Origin: Bacteroidota bacterium
Lineage (GTDB): Bacteria > Bacteroidota > Bacteroidia > Bacteroidales > UBA6013
DNA: 64,000 bases
Assembly: GCA_020048645.1 (NCBI GenBank)
Contig: JAIFMG010000026.1
Span: 1 to 64,000, forward strand
Direction of reading: 5' to 3'
Position numbers and translations under genes: made by a program. Shown here in pieces: positions 9,773 to 19,562 of this stretch; position 1 is the stretch's first letter; each line of letters starts with the position of its first letter. Below the pieces are notes generated by a model, which worked only from the letters and a program-made list of their open reading frames with translations, was not told the DNA's origin and made no database searches.

Positions 9773-10774
9773 ATGCGACGGAATCTTTCCCTGGCCCTGC
9801 TGCTGGCCTTCTGCTGGGCGGCGCCGGCCTCTGCCCAGCGCCTCGACCAGGCGATGGCGCGGGCCCAGCTTTCGCAGCAAGAGGTCGTCACCATGCAAAG
9901 GGACACGCTCTGGCTCTGGGTGGAGGTTCCCGCCGGAACCGCGGTGGCCTTCCCCGAGCTGGGCGACACCCTGGCCGCCCACGTGGAGGTCCGCCAGCAG
10001 TTCGTGGTCGATACGACCGCGCTGGCCGACGGCCGCCTGCGCCTGCGGAGGGGCTACCTCCTGGCCAGCGACAGGGGCGGCCAGTACGCGCTGCCCCGCC
10101 TGCCCGTGGTGCTGCTCGCCCCGGCCGGGCCCGACACGCTGTTCGCCGACTCGCTGCGGCTGGTGGTGTCCGAGCCTGAAATCGACCCCAGCAACCCCTC
10201 GATGGGCGACCTCAAGGGGCCGGAGAACACCGGATTCGACTTCGACGAGTTCTGGGCCCTCTACGGCTGGTGGCTCTCCATCTTGCTGCTGGTCCTGGCC
10301 GCCGGGCTTTTCCTGTGGATGCGCTGGCTCGCCCGCAAGCGCAAGGCCGAGGCGGACGCGCTGCCGCGCTACCCGCCGCATGTCGAGGCCCGCATGAGCC
10401 TCGAGGCCCTGGCGGCCAAGCAGCTCTGGCAGAACAACCAGGTCAAGGAGTACTACAGCGAGCTGACCGACATCCTGCGCCATTACCTCGAGCGCCGCTT
10501 CGGCATCAACGCCATGGAGCTGACCAGCCACCAGATCGCCCTCAAGGCCAAGTACGACCAGCGCGTGCCCGAAAAGGCCTACATCGCCCTCAAGCGGGTG
10601 CTCGAGTCCTCGGACTTGGCCAAGTTCGCCAAGGCCACCCCGCAGCCGCAGGAAAACGAGGCGAACCTGGCCCACGCCCACGCCTTCGTGGACGAGACCG
10701 CGCCCCAGGAGACCGCCGAGGCGGATGCCGCCGAGAATGATTCGAAACCGACCCCGGAAAACCATCGACCATGA
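9773..10774 (+). CDS. Bat-operon membrane protein (DUF4381-like)
   Basis: Signal peptide, single central TM (WWLSILLLVLAAGLFLWMRWLARKRK) and cytoplasmic domain; position between DUF58 and BatA. Confidence 0.7.
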   Translation: MRRNLSLALLLAFCWAAPASAQRLDQAMARAQLSQQEVVTMQRDTLWLWVEVPAGTAVAFPELGDTLAAHVEVRQQFVVDTTALADGRLRLRRGYLLASDRGGQYALPRLPVVLLAPAGPDTLFADSLRLVVSEPEIDPSNPSMGDLKGPENTGFDFDEFWALYGWWLSILLLVLAAGLFLWMRWLARKRKAEADALPRYPPHVEARMSLEALAAKQLWQNNQVKEYYSELTDILRHYLERRFGINAMELTSHQIALKAKYDQRVPEKAYIALKRVLESSDLAKFAKATPQPQENEANLAHAHAFVDETAPQETAEADAAENDSKPTPENHRP

Positions 10775-11754
10775 TCTTCGCCTATCCCCAGATGTTCTGG
10801 CTGCTGCTGCTCTTGCCCCTGTTGGCCCTCTGGCAAGGCTACCGCAGGCGAGGTGGCGAGCCTACCTTGCAGGTATCCAGCACCTTGCCCTTCGTGGGAT
10901 TGTCCAGCGGGCTGCGCGCCTACCTGCGGCCGCTGCCGCTGGTCTTGCGCCTGCTGGCCATGGCCTTGCTGGTGGTGGCCCTGGCCCGACCCCAGACCCG
11001 CGACGACTGGACCGACATCACCACTGAGGGCATCGACATCGTCCTGGCCATGGACATCTCGAGCAGCATGCTGGCCCGCGACTTCCAGCCCAACCGGCTG
11101 GAGGTGGCCAAGGAAATGGCCGCCCGCTTCATCATCAACCGCCCGAACGACCGCGTCGGCCTGGTGGTCTTCAGCGGCGAGAGCTTCACGCAAAGCCCCC
11201 TGACCACTGACCATCCGGTGGTCATCAACCAGCTATCGGAGCTGCAAAGCGGGATGCTCGAGGACGGCACGGCCATCGGCATGGGCCTGGCCACCTCGGT
11301 CAGCCGGCTCAAGGACAGCCAGGCCATCAGCAAGGTGGTCGTGCTGCTGACCGATGGCGTCAACAACAAGGGCACCATCGCCCCGCTGACGGCCGCCGAG
11401 ATCGCCCAGACCCTTGGCGTGCGGGTTTACACCATCGGCGTGGGCTCCTACGGCAAGGCGCTCTTCCCGGTCCAGACGGCCTTCGGAACGCAATACCAGC
11501 AGATGGACGTTACGATCGACGAGGAGATGCTGGGCCAGATCTCGCAAATGACGGGGGGCAAGTACTTCCGGGCCGACAGCGAGGAGGCCCTGCGCTCGAT
11601 CTACGACCAGATCGACCAGTTGGAGAAGTCCAAGATCGAGGAGCAGCAGCAGAGCCGCCGCACCGAGGAGTTCTGGCCCTTCGTGGCATGGGCCTCGCTG
11701 CTGGTCCTGCTCGAGCTGGTCTTGCGCCACACCTTGCTCCGCACCATTCCATAA
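10771..11754 (+). CDS. batA: BatA-like von Willebrand factor A membrane protein
   Basis: VWA MIDAS DISSS; N- and C-terminal TM; operon context. Confidence 0.85.
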   Translation: MIFAYPQMFWLLLLLPLLALWQGYRRRGGEPTLQVSSTLPFVGLSSGLRAYLRPLPLVLRLLAMALLVVALARPQTRDDWTDITTEGIDIVLAMDISSSMLARDFQPNRLEVAKEMAARFIINRPNDRVGLVVFSGESFTQSPLTTDHPVVINQLSELQSGMLEDGTAIGMGLATSVSRLKDSQAISKVVVLLTDGVNNKGTIAPLTAAEIAQTLGVRVYTIGVGSYGKALFPVQTAFGTQYQQMDVTIDEEMLGQISQMTGGKYFRADSEEALRSIYDQIDQLEKSKIEEQQQSRRTEEFWPFVAWASLLVLLELVLRHTLLRTIP

Positions 11755-11778
11755 ACCTCCCTCCGAATCCCAACCGCC

Positions 11779-12819
11779 ATGTTCCAGTTCGCGCACCCCG
11801 AATACCTGCTCCTGCTCTTGGCCCTGCCGCTCCTGGCCGTGGGCTTCGGCTTGGCGCAGGCCCAGAAGAAGAAGGCCATCCGCACCTATGGCGACTGGGA
11901 AGTGGTCCGTCGGCTCATGCCGGGGCTCTCCCGCGGCCGTCCTGTCCTCAAGTTCGTGCTGGTGTCCCTGGCCCTGGGCTTCCTGATCCTGGCCGTCGCC
12001 CGCCCGCGCCTGCCCGGCAAGCTCGAGCAGGTGACCCGACAAGGCGCCGAGATCATCCTGGCCGTGGATGTCTCGCGCAGCATGTTGGCCGAGGACATCC
12101 GCCCCAACCGCCTGACCCGGGCCAAAATGGCCATCGAGCAGATGCTCAAGCGCCTGGTCAACGACCGCGTCGGCCTGATCGTCTTCGCCGGAAGGCCCTA
12201 CGTCCAGGTGCCGGTCACGGCCGACTACTCGGCCGCCCAGATGTTCCTGCGCAGCGTCAGCACCTCGATGGTGGAGCAGCAGGGCACCGACCTGGGCGCC
12301 GCCATCGAGCTGGCCACCAAGTCCTTCTCGGGCACTGAGCGGGTGCAGCGCGCCCTGGTCATCATCTCCGACGGCGAAGACCACGAGGCCGCGGCCATCG
12401 AGCAGGCCAGCTTGGCCGCCGAAAAGGGCATCATCATCCACACCATCGGCATGGGCCTGGCCGACTCCGTCCCCATCCCCGACGGCTCCGGCCAGGGGCG
12501 CTTCATCCAGAAGCCTGGGGGAGGCACCGCCTTGACCGCGCTCAACGAGCAGATCCTCATGGACGTGGCCCAGGCCGGCGGCGGGGTCTATGTGCAGGCC
12601 AACAACGCCCAGTCGGGCCTGGAGCTGGTCCACGCGCGCATCAACGACATGGAGAAGGCCGAGTTCGAGGCCAAGACCCTCGACTACGAGGAGCTCTTCG
12701 CCTATTTCGTCGGGGCCGCCCTGATCCTCTTGTCGCTCGATTTTTTTGTTCGGGAAAAGAAAAGCGAAAACTCGAATTTTTACAAACGTTGGGTGGAACG
12801 CAACACGGATACCTTATGA
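11779..12819 (+). CDS. batB: BatB-like von Willebrand factor A membrane protein
   Basis: VWA MIDAS DVSRS; N- and C-terminal TM; follows batA. Confidence 0.85.
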   Translation: MFQFAHPEYLLLLLALPLLAVGFGLAQAQKKKAIRTYGDWEVVRRLMPGLSRGRPVLKFVLVSLALGFLILAVARPRLPGKLEQVTRQGAEIILAVDVSRSMLAEDIRPNRLTRAKMAIEQMLKRLVNDRVGLIVFAGRPYVQVPVTADYSAAQMFLRSVSTSMVEQQGTDLGAAIELATKSFSGTERVQRALVIISDGEDHEAAAIEQASLAAEKGIIIHTIGMGLADSVPIPDGSGQGRFIQKPGGGTALTALNEQILMDVAQAGGGVYVQANNAQSGLELVHARINDMEKAEFEAKTLDYEELFAYFVGAALILLSLDFFVREKKSENSNFYKRWVERNTDTL

Positions 12820-13889
12820 GAGCACGTCATTTTTGGATATGGAACCTGCTCGCTGCCCTTGGCGCGATGTTGCTGCCCAGCGCGAGCCAGGCGCAGGCCG
12901 AGCGGCGCTTCATCCGCGAGGGGGTGGCGCAGTATGCCGATTCCAACTACAACAACGCCGAGGTCAGCTTCCGCGAGGCCCTGCGCCTGGCTCCGCGGTC
13001 CTACGAGGCCGCCTACAACCTGGCCGGAGCCTTGTACAACCAGCAGAAGTTCGACCAGGCCCTGAGCGTCTATGACTCCCTGGCCAAAGCCACCTCGGAT
13101 CCCGGGCGGATGGCCAACATCTTCCACAACATGGGAAACAGCTTCCTGATGAAGACCCTCCACGCCTCGCAAATGATGCGCTCGGGCCAACCCATCGACA
13201 TGCTCGCGGCCCTCCAGAAGTACCAGGCCGGCGAGCTGGAGGCCGACCCCAAGCAGCTCATCGCCAATGTCGAGGCGGCCATCGAAGCCTACAAGAACTC
13301 CCTGTGGATCCGCCCGCAAGACCAGGAGACCCGGTACAACCTGGCCTTCGCCTACAAGATCCTGGACCAGCTCAAGCAGAACCAACCTCCGCAAGACCCC
13401 GACGACCAGAACCAGGACCAAGACCAGAACCAGGACCAGGAGCAGGACCAGAACCAGGAGCAGAACGAAAACCAAGAGCAGAGCCAGGACGAAAACCAGA
13501 ACCAGGACAACCCGCAGAACCAGGACTCGGACGGCGACGGAATGCCCGATTCGACCGAGCAGAACAACGGCCAGCCCCAAGACACCGACCGTGACGGCAC
13601 ACCCGACCACCAAGACCAGGACTCCGACAACGACGGGCGCCCCGACCACCAGGAATCTGGCCGCAATCCCCAGCGGCCCCAGGATACCGATGGAGACGGA
13701 ACGCCTGATTTCCAAGACACGGACTCCGACAACGACGGAGTGCCCGACAGCCAGGAGCCCATCGCCGGGCAAATTTCCCAGGAGGACGCCCTGCGCATGT
13801 TGGAAGCCTTGGAGGACGACGAGCAGAACCTGCACGACCAGATCCGCCAAGCCGCCCCCGCCAAAAACGCCAGCGGCAAAACCTGGTGA
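12816..13889 (+). CDS. batC: BatC-like TPR protein with Q/N/D-rich tract and thrombospondin type-3 repeats
   Basis: TPRs, then (D/E/N)Q repeats and five DxDxDGxPD units; ATGA overlap with batB. Confidence 0.8.
   Translation: MRARHFWIWNLLAALGAMLLPSASQAQAERRFIREGVAQYADSNYNNAEVSFREALRLAPRSYEAAYNLAGALYNQQKFDQALSVYDSLAKATSDPGRMANIFHNMGNSFLMKTLHASQMMRSGQPIDMLAALQKYQAGELEADPKQLIANVEAAIEAYKNSLWIRPQDQETRYNLAFAYKILDQLKQNQPPQDPDDQNQDQDQNQDQEQDQNQEQNENQEQSQDENQNQDNPQNQDSDGDGMPDSTEQNNGQPQDTDRDGTPDHQDQDSDNDGRPDHQESGRNPQRPQDTDGDGTPDFQDTDSDNDGVPDSQEPIAGQISQEDALRMLEALEDDEQNLHDQIRQAAPAKNASGKTW
13524..13760 (+). repeat. Five thrombospondin type-3 (calcium-binding) repeat units within batC
   Basis: DSDGDGMPD, DTDRDGTPD, DSDNDGRPD, DTDGDGTPD, DSDNDGVPD. 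Confidence 0.8.
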
Positions 13890-14123
13890 TCTTCGAGGCA
13901 TTTGCTTTCCATGCGATTGAATTTCAGATACAAAACCTAATTTTGAACTGGAGATGGATGTCCGACAACCCTTCGTGAGCTGCAACGCTCGGCCCTCGGC
14001 GGCGGGCTTGTCCATCGCCCAGAAGGGCGCCTGGCCACGCACGGCAGGCGTCCTCGCGCTCGTTCTCACTTTGGCCGATGGCCCGCGCCCCAGCGCGGCC
14101 TCTGCCGAAAAACCCTATGACCC

Positions 14124-15878
14124 ATGAAAAAGAGACTACTAGCCATCGCGTTGCTCTTGCTGCCCCTGTGGGTGGCGGCGCAGGTCGAGTTCAAGGCATC
14201 GGCCCCCCAGTCGGTGCGCGTGGGCGAACAGTTCCAACTCACCTACACCATCAACGCCAACGGAAGCCGCCTGGTAGCCCCCAGCTTCGAGGGTTTCGAC
14301 TATCTGGGCCTCCAGCAAGGCACGACCATCGTCAACGGCGCCGTCACCCAGTCCTTTACCTACGTGCTGCGCGCCCGACAGCAGGGCGACTACGTCATAG
14401 CCCCCGCGAAAATCGAGTCCAGGGGGCGGACCTACGCCTCCAACCCCGTCACCATCAAGGTCTTGGCTGGTTCCGCACCCAACGCTGCCCCTGGCAGGGC
14501 CGATAGCAACAACGCAGGGTCTGGATCTCCAGACGTTTTCGCCGGAGTAACCCTCAACAAGCGGCAGGTCTATGTCGGCGAGCCGCTCGTGGCCACCATG
14601 GAAATCTACAGCGCCTTGAGCCTCACCGGTTTCCAGGATGTCAGCTTCCCCGACTTCACGGGCTTTTGGGCCGAGCAGATCGAGTCGCCCAGCCAAATTG
14701 ACCTCCGCCGCACGACCCTCAACGGCAAGGAGTACGGCGTGGGCATGTTGCAAAAGACCGCGCTCTTCCCCCAGCGCTCGGGCCAGGTGACCATCGACGC
14801 CTTCGAGGTCGTCGCCGAGGTGCGCGAACCCACCGGCCGCTACGACTGGTGGGGCCGCCCCCTGACCCAGTCGGCCACCAAGACCGTCCGTTCCGAGCCC
14901 CAGACCATCACGGTTCTGCCCTTGCCCGAGGAGGGCAAGCCCCAGGGCTTCAACGGAGCCGTCGGCAGCTTCCGCCTCAAAGTCGAAATCGACCAGACAA
15001 AGGTCCAGGCCAACAGCGCCATCACCTTGACGGTCACCCTCTCCGGCTCGGGCAACCTCAAGCTGGTCGAGCCGCCCAAGATCGAGTTCCCGCAGGGTTT
15101 CGAGGTCTATGACCCGGAAGTCAAGAACGAGTTCACCGTCTCCGCCGCCGGCCTTGAGGGCAGCCGCGTGCTCACTTACCTGGTCATACCCCGGCAAGCG
15201 GGTGTTTTCACCTTGCCGGCCATCCGGTTCAGCTATTTCGACCCGCAGCAGCGCAAGTACTTCACCGTCAGCTCCGAAGACTTCGTGCTCAACATCGACG
15301 CCGGGCAGGAGCAGGCCAGCACGTCCACCGTGGTCAACAAGCAGACCGTAGAGGGCCTGGCCGAGGACATTCGCTTCCTGAAGCCGGGCGATCTGGGCCT
15401 CCGCCCCTCTGGCCGTGGCTTCTTCCGCAGCCTGCCTTTCTACATGAGCTATGGGCTGAGCTCGCTGGCTTTCGTCGGCTTCATCCTCTTCCGCAAGAAG
15501 AAGGCCTCCGACCTCGAGAACGTCGCCGAGCTGCGCTACCGACGCGCCGCCAAGGTTACCCGCAAGCGCCTCAAGACCGCCGAAGAACACCTGCGGGCGC
15601 TGAACAGCGAGCTTTTTTACGCCGAGCTCCTCAGTGCTTCTTGGGGATACCTCAGCGACAAGTTCGGCGTGCCCGCCTCCGCCCTTTCGCGCGAGGTGGC
15701 CATCGAAAAATTCCAGGAAAAGGGAATACCGGAGAGCCTGAGCGGCGAGTTCCTCGAGGTCATCGACGCCTGCGAGTTCGCCCGCTACGCCCCCAGCACC
15801 GACAACTCGCAGATGGACATGCTTTTCCGCAAGGCCAGCGATGTCTTCAACCGAATTGAGCACCAATCCAAGTCATGA
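14124..15878 (+). CDS. batD: BatD (oxygen-tolerance) family protein
   Basis: Signal peptide; BatD-like VGEQFQLTYTINANG, VTLNKRQVYVGEPLVATMEIY, ITLTVTLSGSGNLKLVEPPKIEFPQGFEVYDPEV. Confidence 0.9.
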   Translation: MKKRLLAIALLLLPLWVAAQVEFKASAPQSVRVGEQFQLTYTINANGSRLVAPSFEGFDYLGLQQGTTIVNGAVTQSFTYVLRARQQGDYVIAPAKIESRGRTYASNPVTIKVLAGSAPNAAPGRADSNNAGSGSPDVFAGVTLNKRQVYVGEPLVATMEIYSALSLTGFQDVSFPDFTGFWAEQIESPSQIDLRRTTLNGKEYGVGMLQKTALFPQRSGQVTIDAFEVVAEVREPTGRYDWWGRPLTQSATKTVRSEPQTITVLPLPEEGKPQGFNGAVGSFRLKVEIDQTKVQANSAITLTVTLSGSGNLKLVEPPKIEFPQGFEVYDPEVKNEFTVSAAGLEGSRVLTYLVIPRQAGVFTLPAIRFSYFDPQQRKYFTVSSEDFVLNIDAGQEQASTSTVVNKQTVEGLAEDIRFLKPGDLGLRPSGRGFFRSLPFYMSYGLSSLAFVGFILFRKKKASDLENVAELRYRRAAKVTRKRLKTAEEHLRALNSELFYAELLSASWGYLSDKFGVPASALSREVAIEKFQEKGIPESLSGEFLEVIDACEFARYAPSTDNSQMDMLFRKASDVFNRIEHQSKS

Positions 15879-16654
15879 TGATGAGCAGAACGAAGCGTTT
15901 CTTGGCAATCGCGCTGGCCTGGCTCATGGTTGGGGCCTCGTGCGCGGCCCAGGCCCAGACGCCCGGCGAGCTGGCCCAGGAGGCCATGGCGCACTACACC
16001 CAAGGCGATTTCGCCCTGGCGGCCGAAGCCTACCACGGCATCCTGCGGCAGGGGCTGAGCTCCGCGCCCCTGCACTACAACCTGGCCAACTGCTATTTCC
16101 GCCTCGACAGCCTGAGCCTGGCCATTTTGCACTACGAAAAGGCCCTCCTGCTGGCCCCAGGCGACGAGGACATCCTGCACAACCTCGAACAGGCGCAGGC
16201 CATGACCATCGACCAGTTGGAGGTCATCGAGCCTTTTTTCCTGCGGCAGTGGTACGAGTGGCTGGCCAGTTGGGCCATGCCCGGTAGCTGGGCCTTCTGG
16301 AGCAGCTTGTTCTTCGTGCTCACTTTGGCCCTGTTTGTGGCCATTCTTCTTTCCGGACGTGCTATTTTCCGAAAAGCCGCTTTTTTTTCCGCCTTGACCT
16401 TGTTTCTTTTTTCCATGGCAAGTCTTGTTTTTGCCATCGAGCGACACGGGCAGATCAACGGGCAAGGAACGGCCATCGTTTTTGAAGGCAAAGTCCAAGT
16501 AAAAAGCTCGCCAGAGCCTTCCGGCAAAGTTCTTTTTGAAATTCACGAAGGAACCAAGGTCGAGCTGCTCGACAGTCTCGGCCAGTGGTGCGAGATTCGG
16601 CTCAGCGATGGCGAATTGGGCTGGCTTCCTCTTTCTTCCATCCGAAAAATCTAA
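15875..16654 (+). CDS. batE: BatE-like TPR + SH3 domain protein
   Basis: TPRs, two TM helices, SH3-like C-terminus (VQVKSSPEPSGKVLFEIHEGTKVELLDSLGQWCEIRLSDGELGWLP). Confidence 0.85.
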   Translation: MMMSRTKRFLAIALAWLMVGASCAAQAQTPGELAQEAMAHYTQGDFALAAEAYHGILRQGLSSAPLHYNLANCYFRLDSLSLAILHYEKALLLAPGDEDILHNLEQAQAMTIDQLEVIEPFFLRQWYEWLASWAMPGSWAFWSSLFFVLTLALFVAILLSGRAIFRKAAFFSALTLFLFSMASLVFAIERHGQINGQGTAIVFEGKVQVKSSPEPSGKVLFEIHEGTKVELLDSLGQWCEIRLSDGELGWLPLSSIRKI

Positions 16655-16659
16655 ACACC

Positions 16660-17238
16660 GTGCATCTAGTCATCCTTTCCGCGGCCTATGTCCGCAAACG
16701 GCTCATGGAGGAGCTCCCCAAGGGCTACCACTACCACGACATCAACCACACCGAGCTGGTGGTAGCGGCGGCAAGGATGCTCGCCGCCGAGCTGCGGCTG
16801 TCGGAAGAAGAGCAGGACATGCTGCTCTTCGCCGCCTGGTTCCACGACGTGGGCATGATCCACGGCCACGAGCGTCACGAAGCACAAAGCATCCTGATGG
16901 CCAAGGACTTCCTGCGCCTGCACCGCTTCCGCGAAAGTGAAATCGCTCAAGCCGTCGCGCTGATTGACGCCACCCGCGACCGCAAGCCTAAGAGCCTCCT
17001 GGCCGAAGCCCTTTGCGATGCCGACATGGTACACCTTTCGCGCGACGACTACTTCGAGCGGGCCGAACTGCTGCGCAAAGAGTGGAACGCTACCGGGCGA
17101 ATCATCCCGGAATCGGAATTTTGGCACCAAACCAAGCAACTTTTCGCACAACACCGCTATTTCACACCCTTCGCCCAACAGAACTGGCAGGCCGGAAAGG
17201 AGAAGAATTACCTGCAAATCATCCAAAAATGGGGATGA
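16660..17238 (+). CDS. HD-domain phosphohydrolase
   Basis: H...HD...D: YHDINHTELVVAAARML...FAAWFHDVGM...EALCDADMVHLS; GTG start proposed. Confidence 0.8.
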   Translation: MHLVILSAAYVRKRLMEELPKGYHYHDINHTELVVAAARMLAAELRLSEEEQDMLLFAAWFHDVGMIHGHERHEAQSILMAKDFLRLHRFRESEIAQAVALIDATRDRKPKSLLAEALCDADMVHLSRDDYFERAELLRKEWNATGRIIPESEFWHQTKQLFAQHRYFTPFAQQNWQAGKEKNYLQIIQKWG

Positions 17239-17996
17239 GGCGATACTTCGTCCGACTGGCTTACGATGGAACGGCCTACCACGGCTGGCAGGTACAGCCA
17301 GGGCTCGTCTCGGTACAAGGCAAATTGCAAGAGACGCTCGAGCACCTTGTCGGCGCGCCAGTATTGCTGCTCGGTTGCGGCAGAACTGACGCCGGAGTGC
17401 ATGCCCGAGACTTCTACGCCCACTTCGACCACAGCGGCGAGCTGGATTTGCCCGTGCTACTGTACCGCTGGAACCGATTTTTGCCCCAAGACATTGTCCT
17501 GCGCGAGATTTTCGAGGTTAAGCCCGAAGCCAGCGCTCGTTTCGATGCCCAGAGCCGAACCTATCACTACTTTGTTTCATTGGGAAAAAATCCGTTTTCC
17601 AGGGCTTATTCCCACTATGTTTTTCGCCCGCTCGACATCACGGCCATGCGCGAGGCTGCCGAGCTGCTTTTCCAATTCGAAGACTTCACCAGCTTCAGCA
17701 AACTGCATTCCGACGCCAAGCACAACCTTTGCACCTTCCATTCGGTTGGAATACGGGAACAGGACGGAATGCTGATTTTCGAGCTCTCTGCCAACCGATT
17801 CCTTCGCAACATGGTACGCGCAATCGTTGGGACTTTGCTCGAAGTAGGATTGGGACGCATGGACCCACAAGGCTTCCGCAAAGTCATCGAGGCGCGAGAC
17901 CGCTGCGACGCCGGACAGTCGATGCCCGCCCGTGCCTTGTTTCTCGAATCCGTAACCTACGACTGGGACAAGATCAGGCTCAAAGCGAGCGAGTAA
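17235..17996 (+). CDS. truA: tRNA pseudouridine(38-40) synthase TruA
   Basis: LAYDGTAYHGWQVQP, GCGRTDAGVHARDFYAHFD, ANRFLRNMVRAIVGTLLEVG. Confidence 0.95.
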   Translation: MRRYFVRLAYDGTAYHGWQVQPGLVSVQGKLQETLEHLVGAPVLLLGCGRTDAGVHARDFYAHFDHSGELDLPVLLYRWNRFLPQDIVLREIFEVKPEASARFDAQSRTYHYFVSLGKNPFSRAYSHYVFRPLDITAMREAAELLFQFEDFTSFSKLHSDAKHNLCTFHSVGIREQDGMLIFELSANRFLRNMVRAIVGTLLEVGLGRMDPQGFRKVIEARDRCDAGQSMPARALFLESVTYDWDKIRLKASE

Positions 17997-18006
17997 GCAA
18001 ACCTGC

Positions 18007-19557
18007 TCAGAGGTTTTCCAAGTCAGAAAGATAACTCTCGGCCTGTCGCAAAAGTTCAGTCTTTTTGTCCGCATCCATGTTGGCCCAAGTGTTGATTGGC
18101 ATGGCCATTCGTGGATTCCGTGAGAATTTATCGGTGTTTTTTGCGATAAAATTCCAGTAAAGGCTATTGAACGGACAGGCTTTGGTTCCGGTGCTTTTCT
18201 TGGGGTCGTAAAAGCACTGCCCGCAGTGGTCGCCCATCTTGTTGAGGTAGTTGGCCGAGGCCGCGTAGGGCTTGCTCGCCATGATTCCACCATCGGCGAA
18301 CAGGGCCATTCCCAGCGTGTTGGGCATTTCCACCCATTCCAGGGCGTCGATGTAGATGCCCAGGTACCACTGCTCGACTTGCGCCGGCTCGACTTCGGCC
18401 AACATGGCGAAATTTCCCGTTACCATCAGCCTTTGGATGTGGTGCGCGTAGGCCCAGCGCAACGATTGGCCGATGGCTCGGGCCATGCAGCGCATTTTTG
18501 TCTCGGCCGTCCAGTAAAAGCCGGGGAGCTTCCGGCTGGCCCCGAAGAAGTTATGCTGGGCATAGGCGGGCATGTGCGCCCAATAGACCCCGCGGACATA
18601 TTCGCGCCAGCCCAAGATCTGCCGGATGAAGCCCTCCGCCTGCGCGATGCTGACCTCGCCGGGCATGGCCACGTGCCGGCCTTCCACCATCCTGATGACT
18701 TCCAGCGGATTTAACATCTTGGTGTTCAACGCGAAGGATAGCCTCGAATGATACAGGCTCCAATGCGTATCCGACAAGGCATCCTGAAAAGTCCCGAAAA
18801 GCGGAAGCCTTTCCAAGACAAACTCGGCCAGCATGTCCTGGCTTTGGCGGCGGTTGCTGGGCCAGATGAAGCGCTCTGGGTCGATGAAGCCAAACGTCTT
18901 CGCGCCCGACTTGTGTATCATCTCGACCAAGCCTTCGACATTTCGAGGATAGATTTTGGGAACGTAGGGATTGTGGTTTTTGGGCAATCTTTTGCGGTTT
19001 TCAAAGTCCAAATTCCACTTCCCCCCCAAGGGCTCGCCATTTTGAAGCAAGATATTATGTTTTTTCCTCATCATGCGGTAGAAACTCTCCATCAGCCATT
19101 GCTTCTTGCCGGCGAAATGTTTGGCCACTTCGCCCCGCTCGCCCAGGAAATGTTCCGAGGAGACGCAAGCGCTTTCGATTCCGATGGATTGCGCGATGTT
19201 TTTGAGCTGCTGGTCCAGCCGCCACTCGTCAGGTTCCTGGTACTCGAAACGATCGATTTTCAGCCGAACAACTTGCTGGCGCAGGATCGCGCCCAGTTCC
19301 TGCGGATTATCAGGATCATCGAGTGCCCAATAGACGCAGTTGTGCCCCGCGGAGGCCAGCTCGTCCCGAAATCGGCGCATGGACAAGAGAAAGGCTACGA
19401 CCTTTTGGATGTGGTGGACGGTGTAATCCGTCTCTTGGCGCATTTCACAAAACAAGTAAAACACGTTCGGCTCAACCTTCTCGAACCAAGAGTGCAGCCG
19501 ATTGAGCTGGTCGCCGAGGACCAGCCTAAGAACACGGTGTTTTGGCGCTTGGGTCAT
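18007..19557 (-). CDS. Cryptochrome/photolyase, probable FeS-BCP (bacterial 6-4 photolyase) type
   Basis: VLRLVLGDQLNRLHSWF, ALDDPDNPQELGAILRQQV; C-terminal Cys cluster DHCGQCFYDPKKSTGTKACPFNSLYW. Confidence 0.9.
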   Translation of the reverse strand: MTQAPKHRVLRLVLGDQLNRLHSWFEKVEPNVFYLFCEMRQETDYTVHHIQKVVAFLLSMRRFRDELASAGHNCVYWALDDPDNPQELGAILRQQVVRLKIDRFEYQEPDEWRLDQQLKNIAQSIGIESACVSSEHFLGERGEVAKHFAGKKQWLMESFYRMMRKKHNILLQNGEPLGGKWNLDFENRKRLPKNHNPYVPKIYPRNVEGLVEMIHKSGAKTFGFIDPERFIWPSNRRQSQDMLAEFVLERLPLFGTFQDALSDTHWSLYHSRLSFALNTKMLNPLEVIRMVEGRHVAMPGEVSIAQAEGFIRQILGWREYVRGVYWAHMPAYAQHNFFGASRKLPGFYWTAETKMRCMARAIGQSLRWAYAHHIQRLMVTGNFAMLAEVEPAQVEQWYLGIYIDALEWVEMPNTLGMALFADGGIMASKPYAASANYLNKMGDHCGQCFYDPKKSTGTKACPFNSLYWNFIAKNTDKFSRNPRMAMPINTWANMDADKKTELLRQAESYLSDLENL

Positions 19558-19562
19558 GGAGT

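Noticed and set aside
13399-13523. Tandem-repeat DNA that could look like a CRISPR or VNTR
   Set aside because: It is an in-frame Q/N/D-rich protein tract of batC with no spacer/repeat organisation
12780-14069. 429-aa minus-strand ORF with a (LV)n hydrophobic stretch
   Set aside because: The VLVLVLVL segment is merely the reverse complement of the Gln/Asp/Asn-rich batC repeat
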